64,000 nt of DNA from Cognataquiflexum rubidum (GTDB taxonomy: Bacteria > Bacteroidota > Bacteroidia > Cytophagales > Cyclobacteriaceae). Location of the stretch: positions 124,001 through 188,000 of the forward strand of contig NZ_JAKZAL010000008.1 in NCBI RefSeq assembly GCF_022538115.1, written 5' to 3'. Of this stretch, positions 16,064 through 26,000 are shown piece by piece. Under the pieces are notes generated by a model that saw nothing but the letters and a program-made list of their open reading frames with translations, had not been told where the DNA came from and searched no databases. The translations under genes were made by a program, and so were the position numbers. Position 1 is the stretch's first letter, and the number at the start of each line of letters is the position of its first letter.

Positions 16064-16183
16064 CCCGCAATTTTTTCGTTTAAGTTTTGAATTTTGTCTC
16101 AAAACCGGCCGATAATTAAATTTATTCGAACCAAACGGTTTTGGTTTTTCTTATTCCATTAGATTTGGAAAAACCTTTTAACC

Positions 16184-17008
16184 TTGAATAAAAAAAGTGT
16201 TCAGCATATGTTGTTGGCAGGGTTTCTTTTTTCCCTGATGAATGTTTCGGTGAAACTGATTCCACATATTCCTGCCATTGAAATCATCCTGTTCCGTTCC
16301 GTTTTTAGCCTGATTCTAACTTATATTTTACTCAAAAGAGAAGCAGTTCCTGTTTTTGGAAACAATAAAAAACTACTGATCCTGAGAGGAATAGCGGGCT
16401 CTATCGGCTTGATGACATTTTTTTATACACTACAAAGTATTCCTTTGGCAAGTGCGGTCACCATCAATTATTTGGCTCCTATTTTCACCACGATTTTGGG
16501 TATATTTATTGTAAAGGAAAATGTCCGGGCAAAGCAATTCTTGTATTTCGGAATTTCCTTTGCAGGAGTCGTGATCATTCAGGGTTTTGATCCTAGGATT
16601 ACTTTTTTGGATATGACTATTGGATTGATTTCGGCCTTTGCGATGGGCCTTGCTTACAATATCATCAGGAAAATCAAAAATTCGGAGCATCCTTTGGTCA
16701 TCATGTTTTATTTTCCTTTCATCACCATACCAATAGCTGCTTTGATTAGCTATTTTGTATGGATAGTACCCGTTGGATGGGATTGGGGGATTTTATTGGC
16801 AGTGGGTTTACTGACCCAATTTGCCCAATATTTCATGACTTTGGCCTATCAAAATGCTAACCTCTCCAAAGTCGCTAGCCTCAGTTATATTGGAATTGTT
16901 TATGCATTGAGTTTTGGCTTCCTTATTTTTGGTGAAACTTATAGCCTGATGGTATTTTTCGGTATGGTTTTGGTTCTGTTCGGAGTGGCAATGAACATTT
17001 TCAAATAA
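16184..17008 (+). CDS. DMT-superfamily transporter (EamA domains)
   Basis: A 274-residue inner-membrane protein with about ten hydrophobic segments in two EamA repeats: FLFSLMNVSVKLIPHIPAIEIILFRSVFSLI near the N-terminus, then MTFFYTLQSIPLASAVTINYLAPIFTTILG, and the second repeat ending VASLSYIGIVYALSFGFLIFGE. Members export metabolites or amino acids; the substrate cannot be told. The start is TTG 16184; an ATG 24 nt inside (16208) is the alternative. An open frame for a hydrophobic peptide continues in the same frame after its stop. Confidence 0.9.
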   Translation: MNKKSVQHMLLAGFLFSLMNVSVKLIPHIPAIEIILFRSVFSLILTYILLKREAVPVFGNNKKLLILRGIAGSIGLMTFFYTLQSIPLASAVTINYLAPIFTTILGIFIVKENVRAKQFLYFGISFAGVVIIQGFDPRITFLDMTIGLISAFAMGLAYNIIRKIKNSEHPLVIMFYFPFITIPIAALISYFVWIVPVGWDWGILLAVGLLTQFAQYFMTLAYQNANLSKVASLSYIGIVYALSFGFLIFGETYSLMVFFGMVLVLFGVAMNIFK

Positions 17009-17239
17009 AATGGTACCAAAATAGGGTTTACTTTAGGCAGACACAAAAAGCTTTTTTATGAAAAATTTGTTGAAATTTTTCATAAACTGCAATCCATAAG
17101 CCTATTGATATCCATTTTTATAAACCTGATCGCTTGGTTTATATTTTCCCGGTTTATGATGGCACTGATCAATTCTTGGTCTGAATATTTCTCGGTTTTT
17201 TTCATTCCCTTATACTTGTTTGTCGTAGCTGTATTGTGA
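17009..17239 (+). other. Unexplained open frame for a hydrophobic peptide after the EamA stop
   Basis: In the same frame as the upstream EamA gene, immediately after its TAA, 76 codons stay open to TGA at 17237. The second half encodes two membrane-like segments (LLISIFINLIAWFIF and FSVFFIPLYLFVVAV). There is no ATG, GTG or TTG near its beginning, so it is probably a gene remnant, a readthrough extension or chance in A/T-rich DNA. The rest of the 366-bp gap to pncB (17240-17374) holds nothing I recognise. Confidence 0.25.
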
Positions 17240-17374
17240 ATTGTAACCTGAATTGGTCGCCAATTTCAAAAAGAATTCCGAATAGGATTCATTTATTGTG
17301 TTTCTGTTTTTGCCAAGTCAGTATATTGCAAATTGAAAGAAAAGAAAACAGTTTTTATCTAAGAAATTTTTCAC

Positions 17375-18868
17375 ATGAAAATCACAAAGGATTTATACCA
17401 TGGGTCATTGGCACTGTTGACCGATTTTTATCAATTGACGATGGCTTATGGGTATTGGAAATCCGGAAAGGCCGAACAGGAGGCTGTTTTCAATCTTTTC
17501 TTCCGAAAGCATCCTTTCCAAAGCGGTTTTACCCTTGCAGCCGGCTTGGAATATGTCATAGACTTTTGCAGCAATTTTCATTTTGATGAGAAAGACCTGA
17601 CTTTTCTTTCCGAGATGAAAAACAGCGACGGTTCCTCCACTTTTGAGCCTGCCTTTTTATCCTATCTACAACACATGGAATTCAAATGTAGCATTGAGGC
17701 AGTTGAAGAAGGAACGGTTGTTTTTCCGCATATTCCAATGGCCAAGGTCACGGGGCCTTTGTTGCAATGTCAATTATTGGAAACACCGCTTTTGAACATC
17801 ATCAATTTTCAAACCTTGATAGCCACTAAAGCCGCTAGGATTTCTTTTGCTGCCCAGGGTGATCCTGTCATGGAGTTTGGATTAAGAAGGGCGCAGGGAA
17901 TTGACGGCGCATTGGCGGCAAGCAGGGCATCCTATATCGGTGGCTGTGCTTCGACCAGCAATGTTTTGGCAGGTAAGTTATTCGGAATCCCTGTTTCAGG
18001 GACACACGCCCACAGTTGGATCATGTCATTTGATTCGGAATTGGAAGCATTTAAAGCTTATGCAGACGCTTTTCCGGACAAATGTGTGTTTTTGGTCGAT
18101 ACATACGATACCATTAGCGGGATCCGAAATGCAATCGAAGTCGGTAAAATGTTAAAGGAAAAAGGAAAGGAGTGGATAGGTGTCCGGATTGATTCAGGTG
18201 ATTTGGCTTATTACAGCAATATAGCCCGCGAGATGATGGATGAGGCGGGATTTCCTGATGCAAAGGTGGTAGCATCAAATGACCTTGACGAGCATATCAT
18301 CACCTCATTGAAAGTACAGGAAGCCTCCATCGATATTTGGGGCGTGGGGACCAAATTGGTAACTGCCTTTGACCAGCCTGCACTTGGGGCAGTATATAAA
18401 TTGTCAGCCATCAAAACCCAGGAGGGGATTTGGGAGCCAAAGGTGAAAGTTTCCCAACAATCCATCAAAATCAATATCCCCGGCAACCATAATGTGGTGC
18501 GATTCAGCAAAAACGGAAAAGCCGTGGCGGATATGATTTATCTGGTATCCAAAGATTTGGGAGAAGATGAGTTTGTCATCATTGATCCCATTGATCCTAC
18601 TAAAAGGAAAAAAATCAAAGCAAAAGGACTGGACAAGGATGTTTTGCTCAAACCGATATTTGAAAAGGGGAACAAAGTCTACGCTGTGCCTGATATTCAC
18701 AAGATCAAGGAAAAGGCAGTGCGCAACCTCGCCCGGTTCGACAAAGCCTTAAAGAGATTGGTCAATCCCCATATCTATCCGGTCGGATTGGAAGATGGCT
18801 TATACCAGCTTAGAAACGACCTGGTATTCAAAATGAAAAATTATGATGGAGAAGAAAATAATATTTAG
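17375..18868 (+). CDS. pncB: Nicotinate phosphoribosyltransferase
   Basis: Joins nicotinate and PRPP into nicotinate mononucleotide in the Preiss-Handler NAD salvage route. The 497-residue length matches the longer bacterial/eukaryotic class. Motifs are LLTDFYQLTMAYGYW at the N-terminus, MEFGLRRAQGIDGALAASRASYIGG, GTHAHSWIMSF with the His that is phosphorylated in the family (about H213), VDTYDTISGI, RIDSGDLAYYS and VWGVGTKL-type sequence (IWGVGTKLVTAFDQPALGAVYKL). Its last 26 nt overlap the start of the PRPP-synthetase-like gene, which implies translational coupling. First gene of an NAD-salvage cluster. Confidence 0.96.
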   Translation: MKITKDLYHGSLALLTDFYQLTMAYGYWKSGKAEQEAVFNLFFRKHPFQSGFTLAAGLEYVIDFCSNFHFDEKDLTFLSEMKNSDGSSTFEPAFLSYLQHMEFKCSIEAVEEGTVVFPHIPMAKVTGPLLQCQLLETPLLNIINFQTLIATKAARISFAAQGDPVMEFGLRRAQGIDGALAASRASYIGGCASTSNVLAGKLFGIPVSGTHAHSWIMSFDSELEAFKAYADAFPDKCVFLVDTYDTISGIRNAIEVGKMLKEKGKEWIGVRIDSGDLAYYSNIAREMMDEAGFPDAKVVASNDLDEHIITSLKVQEASIDIWGVGTKLVTAFDQPALGAVYKLSAIKTQEGIWEPKVKVSQQSIKINIPGNHNVVRFSKNGKAVADMIYLVSKDLGEDEFVIIDPIDPTKRKKIKAKGLDKDVLLKPIFEKGNKVYAVPDIHKIKEKAVRNLARFDKALKRLVNPHIYPVGLEDGLYQLRNDLVFKMKNYDGEENNI

Positions 18869-19757
18869 CATACCGGATTACAAATACCTTCAGGAAGAGA
18901 TACTGCAACTTGGTGACTTCGAAAAAGGCATAATCGAAGTCAAGTTGTTCCCTGATGGAGAGCGGTACCAACGCATCATGACGCCTGTCAATGGCAAGGA
19001 TGTGGTCCTGATAGGGGGAACGATTTCAGACTCAGATACACTTGAAATTTACGATTTGGCCTATGCCTTGATCAAATACGGAGCAAGGTCTATCCAGTTG
19101 TTTTTCCCGTATTTTGGATACAGTACCATGGAAAGGGCTGTAAAAATAGGGGAGGTAGTGACCGCCAAATCCCGGGCGGTGATGTTTTCTTCTTTGCCGA
19201 GGACAAGTCTTGGAAATCATTTCGTGTTCTTTGACCTACACTCTGAAGGGATTCCGCATTATTTTGAAGGGCAGGCATTGATCAACCATGTCTATTGTAA
19301 ACCCATCATCATCAAGGCAGCTTTGGAATTGGCCGAAGATGGATTTGTGATGGCCTGCACCGATGCGGGCAGGGCAAAATGGGTGGAATCTTTGGCCAAT
19401 GAAATGGGTGTCAATGCTGCTTTTGTTTTCAAAAGAAGGATTTCCGGCGATAAAACCGAAGTGACAAGTATCTCAGCAGATGTGGAAGGCAGAGATGTGG
19501 TGATCTATGATGACATGGTCAGGACCGGCGGTTCCCTTATCAATGCTGCCAAAGCATATAAGTCAGCGGGCGCAAAGAAGATATTTACCATTACTACCCA
19601 TGGATTATTTTCCAATGATGCTTTGAAAAAAATCCAGGAATCTGGGGTGATAGAAAAAGTCGTTTCCACCAATTCCCATCCGAACAGTTTCGCAAACCAA
19701 TCTGACTTTTTACAAATTAAATCCATTGCACCTTTGATTCTTGAGCAATTGATTTAA
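18843..19757 (+). CDS. Ribose-phosphate pyrophosphokinase-like protein (divergent PRPP synthetase)
   Basis: Likely supplies PRPP, the co-substrate of PncB. The two-domain PRTase fold is visible: RYQRIMTPVNGKDVVLIGG, FFPYFGYSTMERAVKIGEVVTAKS (canonical enzymes have PYFGYARQDR here), FVFKRRISGDKTEV and the PRPP loop YDDMVRTGGSL at 222-232 (canonical VDDxIDTGGT). The divergence at these two motifs suggests a distinct subclass, perhaps Pi-independent. Length of 304 aa is close to normal Prs. The start overlaps pncB by 26 nt. A housekeeping prs is probably elsewhere. Confidence 0.85.
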   Translation: MMEKKIIFSIPDYKYLQEEILQLGDFEKGIIEVKLFPDGERYQRIMTPVNGKDVVLIGGTISDSDTLEIYDLAYALIKYGARSIQLFFPYFGYSTMERAVKIGEVVTAKSRAVMFSSLPRTSLGNHFVFFDLHSEGIPHYFEGQALINHVYCKPIIIKAALELAEDGFVMACTDAGRAKWVESLANEMGVNAAFVFKRRISGDKTEVTSISADVEGRDVVIYDDMVRTGGSLINAAKAYKSAGAKKIFTITTHGLFSNDALKKIQESGVIEKVVSTNSHPNSFANQSDFLQIKSIAPLILEQLI

Positions 19758-19796
19758 TACTCAATATCCTATTGGTCTTGCACTCTTTCCACTCCC

Positions 19797-19851
19797 TAAC
19801 TATTAGCCAAATAACTAATAACCATTAACCCAATAACCAATCCACCAAAAA
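19797..19851. repeat. AACCA-type short-repeat tract upstream of pncA
   Basis: A run of near-repeats of AATAACCA/ATTAACC fills the gap before pncA. A closely similar tract occurs at 38577-38614. It contains no ORF and forms no stem. Confidence 0.5.
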
Positions 19852-19861
19852 CCACAATCAA

Positions 19862-20485
19862 ATGAAAGCACTTATCATCGTAGACGTCCAAAATGATTTT
19901 ATTCCCGGAGGAGCTTTGGCAGTAAAGGAAGGTGATGAAGTCGTACCGATTATCAACGAACTTCAGCAAAAGTTTGATTTTATCGTCGCTACGCAAGATT
20001 GGCACCCCGCAGACCATGGCAGCTTTGCCGCCAACCATGCCCAAAAAAGCGTAGGGGAGTTCATTGAATTGAACGGTGTCTCCCAGATTTTATGGCCGGT
20101 CCATTGTGTGCAGGGTACAAAAGGTGCAGAATTCCATCCCGATCTTAAGACAGAAAAGTGGAAGGCTGTTTTCAAAAAAGGGTCAAATCCAAAAGTTGAC
20201 TCTTATAGTGGATTTTTTGACAACAACAGAATGGGTGACACCGGACTGAGTGCTTTTTTGAAAGAAAATGGGATAGAAGAAGTTTTTGTCTGTGGTTTGG
20301 CAACGGACTATTGTGTGAAGTTCACGGTTTTGGATGCGATTTCGGAAGGGTTTAAAACAACCCTAATAGCTGATGCAACCCGCGCAGTAAACATCCAAGA
20401 AAATGATGACCTCAAGGCAATCAAGGAGATGTCAGCCTCGGGTGCAAAAGTTGTTTACGCAGATGAGATTCTTTATTTCTCGTGA
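19862..20485 (+). CDS. pncA: Nicotinamidase
   Basis: Hydrolyses nicotinamide to nicotinate, the substrate of PncB two genes upstream. The 207-residue isochorismatase fold shows the catalytic triad Asp8 (VDVQNDF), Lys105 or 106 (AVFKKGSNP) and Cys151 (CGLATDYCVKF). The metal ligands appear as D46 and H48 (TQDWHP) plus H81 (WPVHC). The cis-peptide region is normal. It lies 104 bp after the PRPP-synthetase-like gene on the same strand. Together the three genes give nicotinamide to NaMN. Confidence 0.95.
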   Translation: MKALIIVDVQNDFIPGGALAVKEGDEVVPIINELQQKFDFIVATQDWHPADHGSFAANHAQKSVGEFIELNGVSQILWPVHCVQGTKGAEFHPDLKTEKWKAVFKKGSNPKVDSYSGFFDNNRMGDTGLSAFLKENGIEEVFVCGLATDYCVKFTVLDAISEGFKTTLIADATRAVNIQENDDLKAIKEMSASGAKVVYADEILYFS

Positions 20486-20552
20486 CCAAAGGTACATTGG
20501 CTCGGTCTAGTCAAATTTAATTTTGCATTTTACTGAAAACAAAAATTCAATC

Positions 20553-21323
20553 ATGACACAGAGTATAAAATTGCTTTCCCTTACCTTTTTGTCTTTTTTC
20601 TTGGTTTTGGGTAATGTTTTCAGTCAAAATAACAGGGAAACAGAATATAAAAGCATCGGTTGGTATGCCTTTTTCGGTAATTATAAAATAGATGATAAAT
20701 GGAGCCTTCATGGAGAATTCCAATGGCGGAGAGTGGATTGGATTTCTAATCCACAACAGAACCTGTATCGTGTCGGAGTGAATTATAAAATCCACCCTCA
20801 GGTGACATTCAGGTTAGGGTATGCCTTTGCTGATACTTTTAACTATGGGGAACAGCCCATCGCAAGAAATGGGATCAGATTTCCCGAGCACCGGATTTAT
20901 CAAATGGCATTGATCAGCAATCCAATAGGAAAGGTGCTCCTTTCGCATCGGTTTATGCTCGAACAGAGGTGGGTAGGAAGAAGCCTCGATCCCAATGCTA
21001 CCAAGGCTGATGAGTCTGTTTTTCTAAATAGGGTCCGCTATATGCTTCGGGCCGACCTGCCTTTGGATGGACCGACCTTGGAGGACAAGGAACCCTATTT
21101 GGCTGTTTATGATGAAATAATAATTGGCTTTGGAGGAAATGTTAACCAAAATATTTTTGATCAAAACCGGTTAGGAATCCTAGCCGGATACCGGTTTTCA
21201 GGATCTGTAAAAATTGAAGGTGGCTATTTCAATCAGATTCTACAGTTTGGAAGGCTGGTCAACGGGAAAAATTACTTTCAAAATAATCAAGGGCTTATCA
21301 TAAATTCATTTTTCAATTTTTGA
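20553..21323 (+). CDS. DUF2490 family exported protein
   Basis: A 256-residue protein with signal peptide (residues 1-about 24, ending NVFS|Q). I start at ATG 20553; the frame extends to a TTG at 20523, which would add a hydrophilic stub before the leader. The mature part is a strand-rich barrel-like protein with motifs WYAFFGNYKIDDKWSLHGEFQWRR, YRVGVNYKI and LLSHRFMLEQRWVGR, typical of DUF2490. Probable outer-membrane location; function unknown. Convergent with porP, only 3 bp between the stop codons. Confidence 0.85.
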   Translation: MTQSIKLLSLTFLSFFLVLGNVFSQNNRETEYKSIGWYAFFGNYKIDDKWSLHGEFQWRRVDWISNPQQNLYRVGVNYKIHPQVTFRLGYAFADTFNYGEQPIARNGIRFPEHRIYQMALISNPIGKVLLSHRFMLEQRWVGRSLDPNATKADESVFLNRVRYMLRADLPLDGPTLEDKEPYLAVYDEIIIGFGGNVNQNIFDQNRLGILAGYRFSGSVKIEGGYFNQILQFGRLVNGKNYFQNNQGLIINSFFNF

Positions 21324-21326
21324 TTC

Positions 21327-22352
21327 TTAGAACCTAAAGCAAGGGATGATGGTACTTCTTCTGTTTCGCTGATTGGGATCGCCGTAGAGAAAAGAATATC
21401 TGATGGAAATCTCATGGGCACCCCCTGAGCTGCTTAGGGCAAGTTTGGAAGTGGTAAAATCAAAACTGTAGCCGATATCGAGTCCACTTTCCAAAGTCAG
21501 ACCAATCAATCCTATAAAAGCTTCATTGTTTGGCAGGGAGTATTTGACAGGAAATCCCCGATACCAAACCCCAACCACCAATGGCTGTATGAAGAATTGG
21601 GCACCGACATCCAATTGGTTGAATGGATCCTGATGCTTGTAATTGAAAGCTATGAAGGCTGATCTTTCCTGACGGGAATTGCTGAAATAATTATTAATGA
21701 ATCCCTCTCCCAAATCTAATTTCAATCCACCATGTGCGGACAGTTTCATGGGAAGTTTGCTGACGTTTCCATCCAAAAACGAGGTATTAGGTTGGGTCAA
21801 ATGATGTCCTGAGATACCTAGCCAAAGGGTTTCGGTATGGAAAAGCATCCCAAAGTTGAAATCCATAAACTGATGCCTGTAGTCGTCAGAAAAAAGCTCG
21901 CCACTGAAATCATCCACGATTCCTTTATCGATGTTCAATTGTGAACCAAAAACCAAATCTCCAAAATAGGCATCCCTGGAAATATAACTCGCCTGACCGC
22001 CAAATCTCAAGAACGATTCATAACCCAATTGCAATCGGTAGGAATATGTCAGGCCTATTTCATTGGTGCTCAACTTGGCCATACTTTCTCTGTTTCCATT
22101 GAAAATCAATCCAATTCCACTGTTGATATCAAACATGTAATGGTCGATATAGGCGGAATAGGAGTTGAAGGAATGGTCGAGTCCGGGCCATTGATTCCTG
22201 TAATTGGCACCTACACGCGTCAGTTCCGAAGCCCCTGTAAACGCAGGATTTAAGAATAGGGGTGCCGCATAAAACTGCGAAAACTGCACATCTTGAGCAC
22301 TGGCTTCAAAAGTCAGGAAAAGGATCATGATTATGTAAAATATCTTTTTCAT
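21327..22352 (-). CDS. PorP/SprF family type IX secretion-associated outer-membrane protein
   Basis: A 341-residue exported beta-barrel-like protein with a signal peptide (about 1-19, cut before QDVQFSQFY). The opening QDVQFSQFYAAPLFLNPAFTGA is the classical PorP/SprF signature. The family anchors or secretes large T9SS substrates; genes are commonly paired with giant SprB-type adhesins, as here, where the 3,227-residue protein lies upstream on the same strand. It follows a relic of the adhesin 5' end and would be driven by the duplicated promoter region. Confidence 0.95.
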   Translation of the reverse strand: MKKIFYIIMILFLTFEASAQDVQFSQFYAAPLFLNPAFTGASELTRVGANYRNQWPGLDHSFNSYSAYIDHYMFDINSGIGLIFNGNRESMAKLSTNEIGLTYSYRLQLGYESFLRFGGQASYISRDAYFGDLVFGSQLNIDKGIVDDFSGELFSDDYRHQFMDFNFGMLFHTETLWLGISGHHLTQPNTSFLDGNVSKLPMKLSAHGGLKLDLGEGFINNYFSNSRQERSAFIAFNYKHQDPFNQLDVGAQFFIQPLVVGVWYRGFPVKYSLPNNEAFIGLIGLTLESGLDIGYSFDFTTSKLALSSSGGAHEISIRYSFLYGDPNQRNRRSTIIPCFRF

Positions 22353-22447
22353 CTTGTTCAGTACCTCATTTTAGAAATTCCGGTGTTTCTTTTGGGTTAA
22401 ATTCTTTACAACAGGCAGGGGTGAAATCATCTGTCTGATTGATTTTT

Positions 22448-22569
22448 TTAGCATTCAGAAAAAACCTTGACATCCCTGATGATTGGGCAGGTAGCCTTCC
22501 GTAGATCTGAACCAAAGCGGTCAGAAAAAACACAATCCATGAAAATGTAACAGAGTCAAGATTTACCAT
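22448..22569 (-). pseudogene. Frameshifted 5' relic of a second SprB-type adhesin gene
   Basis: From ATG 22569 the frame encodes a signal peptide aligning with that of the giant gene: 11 of the first 22 residues are identical, including WxVFFL and QI. After a one-base deletion relative to the giant gene, the other frame encodes PIIRDVKVFSEC and then TAA (22448-22450), against PIIKDVFVFSEC at residues 29-40 of the giant protein. Homology then stops. The unshifted frame runs on to 22366 as a 67-residue ORF with no recognisable content. It is a truncated duplicate rather than a gene. Confidence 0.8.
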
Positions 22570-22771
22570 ATAAGACCTACTTTGAATTCATCTCCATTTT
22601 GGGAATTGAGCGTTTCAATTAATTTTTTTCAATCCCACCCAATTTGGTTTTTTCAAAGTGACTCATAGGAGTACTTTTTTGACTTAATTGTCAATAGACC
22701 TGCGGATTTTAATCGCTGGTTTTTGCAGAATAAGTCATAAAAAAGGTATTTCGTTTTTTGATATAAAATTC

Positions 22772-22792
22772 TATGTATTTTATATATACATA
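22772..22792. promoter_or_regulatory. Dyad TATGTAT-N7-ATACATA in repeat copy A
   Basis: A perfect 7-bp inverted repeat with 7-bp spacer inside the most conserved block of the repeat. The same dyad is present in copy B at 32944-32964. Its retention in both copies suggests a regulator site; the regulator is unknown. Confidence 0.4.
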
Positions 22793-22999
22793 AAGGAAAT
22801 ACTTTAAATCGGGTGATTTACAGTAATAAACAGAATAATATAAGAAAATCCAAGAAAAGACAATAAAAATAAAAATCGATTTTTGGGAATGAAAAATGAT
22901 TATTTTGTCCAAATCAAAGTTGAAATCCAACCTTGCAATACTCAAATTTGGAAGCCAAAAAATAGATCAATTTGTTTGTTAAAAACAGGTTTTCAATGG

Positions 23000-23033
23000 A
23001 AACAAAACCGCCGTCCCAAAAGCCGGACGGCGG
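23000..23033 (-). terminator. Terminator of the giant adhesin gene
   Basis: Stem CCGCCGTCC / GGACGGCGG (23008-23033) with an eight-base loop, followed on the minus strand by TTTTGTTT, about 25 bp after the adhesin stop codon. Confidence 0.82.
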
Positions 23034-23058
23034 TATAAATAGTGGTTTAATATCCCTA

Positions 23059-26000
23059 TTATAGAACTAGGGTAAATACTCCTGTTTGACTGCCTTTTTC
23101 CCCATCGACAGCCTTGAAGATGATCTTATAGACATAATTGCCATTAGGGCTCATCGTGCCGTTGAGGGTGCCGTCCCATCCTGCATCTTCTTTGCTGAAA
23201 GCAGAGTAAACCAACTCTCCCCACTTGTTGAAGATGTGGAATTCAAAATCTTCTATTCCTCTCATTTTCGGGATAAAAGTATCATTGAGTCCATCACCGT
23301 TAGGGGTGAAGGCATTAGGAACCAAAATCCTGTAGGAACCAAACACTTCAATTTCCATCTTGGTATCGGACACGCAGCCCAATTCGTCGAACGTTTTCAG
23401 TGAAATGGTATACTTACCTGTTTTGGTGAAGGTATGGAGCGGGTTTTGTTCATTGCTCTTGGTTCCATCTCCAAAATCCCATTCCCAGGCGATTACCTGC
23501 CCGAGAGTAGCATCATTGAATTGGACAGGTTCGTTGACCAATATTTCCCCTTGTGTGCCGATGGAAATCACCGTGTAAGTGAATGCCGCATCCGTGAAGG
23601 CGATTGGCATGGTCACTTCTTTGGAAACTTCAACCAAACAGCCATTTCTGTCGGTGACGATCGCGGTGATTTCACCATCTTCATAGAAGTTGGTTTCTTC
23701 CACATTTGCAGAACCTGTGTTCCATTCGATTCGGTAATCAGGAGTACCGCCTTTGATAACCACCCAAGCCACTCCGGTCAATTCCCTTGTCTCGCAATTG
23801 ACATCAAACCTGGTGAAGAGTCTTACCTCAAGTGGATCAGGTTGTTTGATTGCAAAAGTTTTGGTGGTTATACAACCGTTGTCGTCTGTTACACTTACGG
23901 TATAATTCCCGGCGGGAAGGTCTTTTCTGTTTAGGGTTTGGACCGGGGAATCGGTCCATTGGATCCTGTATGGTTGAATACCTCCGGTGATTTCCAAGTC
24001 TATAAAGCCATTTTCATCGCCATAGCAATCAAGCATTTCAGAATAAGTGCTCTCGATGATGATAGGATCGGGTTCAGATACCACAAATGTTCCTCCTGTC
24101 GTACATCCGTTTCTATCAGTAATCAGGACGTCATAGGTATTGGGAGCAAGATTTCTTACTATTCTACTGTTGGCACCATGGGACCACTTATAGGTATAAG
24201 GAGCAGCTCCACCGATGACATTGAGTGTAATAGAACCATTGTTACTTCCGGCGCATTTGCTATCCTCAACAGTTTCTCTGAAGAAAAGTAATTCAGGTTC
24301 ACGGATATTGTATGTACCGGTTACGATACAACCAAGGGAATCTTCCACTGTCACATTGTAAGTACCGGCAGCTAGATTGGTTGCTGCCAATTGTCCTTGG
24401 AGGCCATTGCTCCAGGTGATTTTGTAAGGTGCTTTACCTCCTGTAATCCCTATTTCAATAAGTCCATCCAGGCCGCTGAAACATGAAACAGCTTTAATTT
24501 TCAGGAGACTGATCCTGAGGTTCAATGGTCTGGCGATTTCTGTAGTTTGGGAAACTGAACAACCTTTGGCATCCGTAACGATCAAAGTGTAAGATCCCGG
24601 AAGCAAATCAGTGATGGTCGAAGAAGTTGCTCCATTTGACCACAGATAACTGTAAGGTGCTTGTCCTCCTGTCACAGTGGATACAATTTCCCCTCTTTCC
24701 CCACTGGTACACACTGCAAATTTTCCATCGAGTTGGAGGTCCATAGGTAGGGAAGGAGGAGGTACCCTGAAATCATCTGTGACAACACATCCCTTAGCAT
24801 CTGTTACCACCACAGAATAATTTCCAGGTGTAATACCAATCAGATTTTGGGTTTTTGCCCCGTTTGACCAAGCAAAGGTATATGGTGCTGTTCCTCCCGT
24901 GACGGTCAGGTTCAATTCGATGAGCTGGTCAAATTTGCAGAGTTCTGTAGAACTTGTTGCCGAGAGGGCCAATTCAGCCACAGGCTCAGTGAGGGTATAA
25001 GTAGCACTTACCAAACAGGCATTGCCATCAATGATAAAGACTGTGTAAATTCCGGCACGCAATCCGGTGAGGTCAGATCCGGTCATGCCATTGCTCCATT
25101 GGATGTTGTAGGCGCCTGTTCCCCCTGAAATATTGATCTTGATCCTTCCGTCGTTTCCAAACTTACAGGATACATCCTGCTTGGAGTCTAGGGAAACAGC
25201 TATCGGAAGTGGTTCCAATATGTCAAAGGTTTGACTGACTATACATCCTTTGCTGTCTCGGACATTGACAGTATATGATCCTCCTGATTTGCCATTGATT
25301 GCCCGGGTTGTTTCGCCTGAGGACCAACTGAAGGTGTATGGTGCGGTTCCACCGTTAACAATCAGATCAATGCTGCCATTGTTTTCCCCTGCACATCTTA
25401 CGTTGGATAGGATAGGGGATACAGCCAATGGCTCTGCAGGTTGTGTGATTGTATATTCTCTGGTGATGACACAGTTCAAAGGATCAAGGATAGTAGCCAC
25501 ATAAACGCCGATCGGTAGGTTATTGACCACGTTTCCTGTTCCCACAGTAGCTCCTGTCACTTTGTTTCTCCAATTGACAGTGAAACCGCCGTTTCCTCCG
25601 GTGATTGCCAGAGAAATGCTGCCGTCACTGCCGCCAAAACAGCTTACAGGATTGATGGTTTCTATTGCCAATATGGGAGATGGCTGTGTAATGACCACAT
25701 TGCTTCGGGCAATACAACCATTGGCATCGGTGATTACCACTTCATAGTTGCCCGGAGCCAATCCAGTCCTGTTTGCTTGTGTATTCCCATCTGACCACCT
25801 GATGGTGTATGGGGCGGTGCCTCCTGAAAATATCGCCGTTGCAGTCCCGTTGTTTTGGTTGAAACAGGTGACATTGGCTTTATTGACAGTTAGGGCAATA
25901 GGTGTTGGTTCGGTGATGGTGATTTGCTTCACAGGGGATACACAACCATTCGCATCCATGACGGAGACGTTGTAGACTCCCGGCCTTAAACCGTTTGCTG

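Larger units (their letters stand above)
22448..22905 (-). repeat. Direct repeat copy A (5' region plus signal-peptide start of the adhesin gene)
   Basis: Copy A of a ~0.45 kb direct repeat lies between the adhesin terminator and porP; copy B lies upstream of the adhesin gene. The block at 22760-22818 and its mate at 32932-32990 differ at one of 59 bases. Lower but clear similarity continues through the start codon to 22448. Both copies run in the same orientation and so could recombine. In the rest of 22570-23058 I see no other gene. Confidence 0.85.

Noticed and set aside
22366-22569. Independent 67-residue gene upstream of porP
   Set aside because: Its first part is a signal-peptide duplicate of the adhesin and the remainder is a shifted frame; the relic interpretation explains it better.
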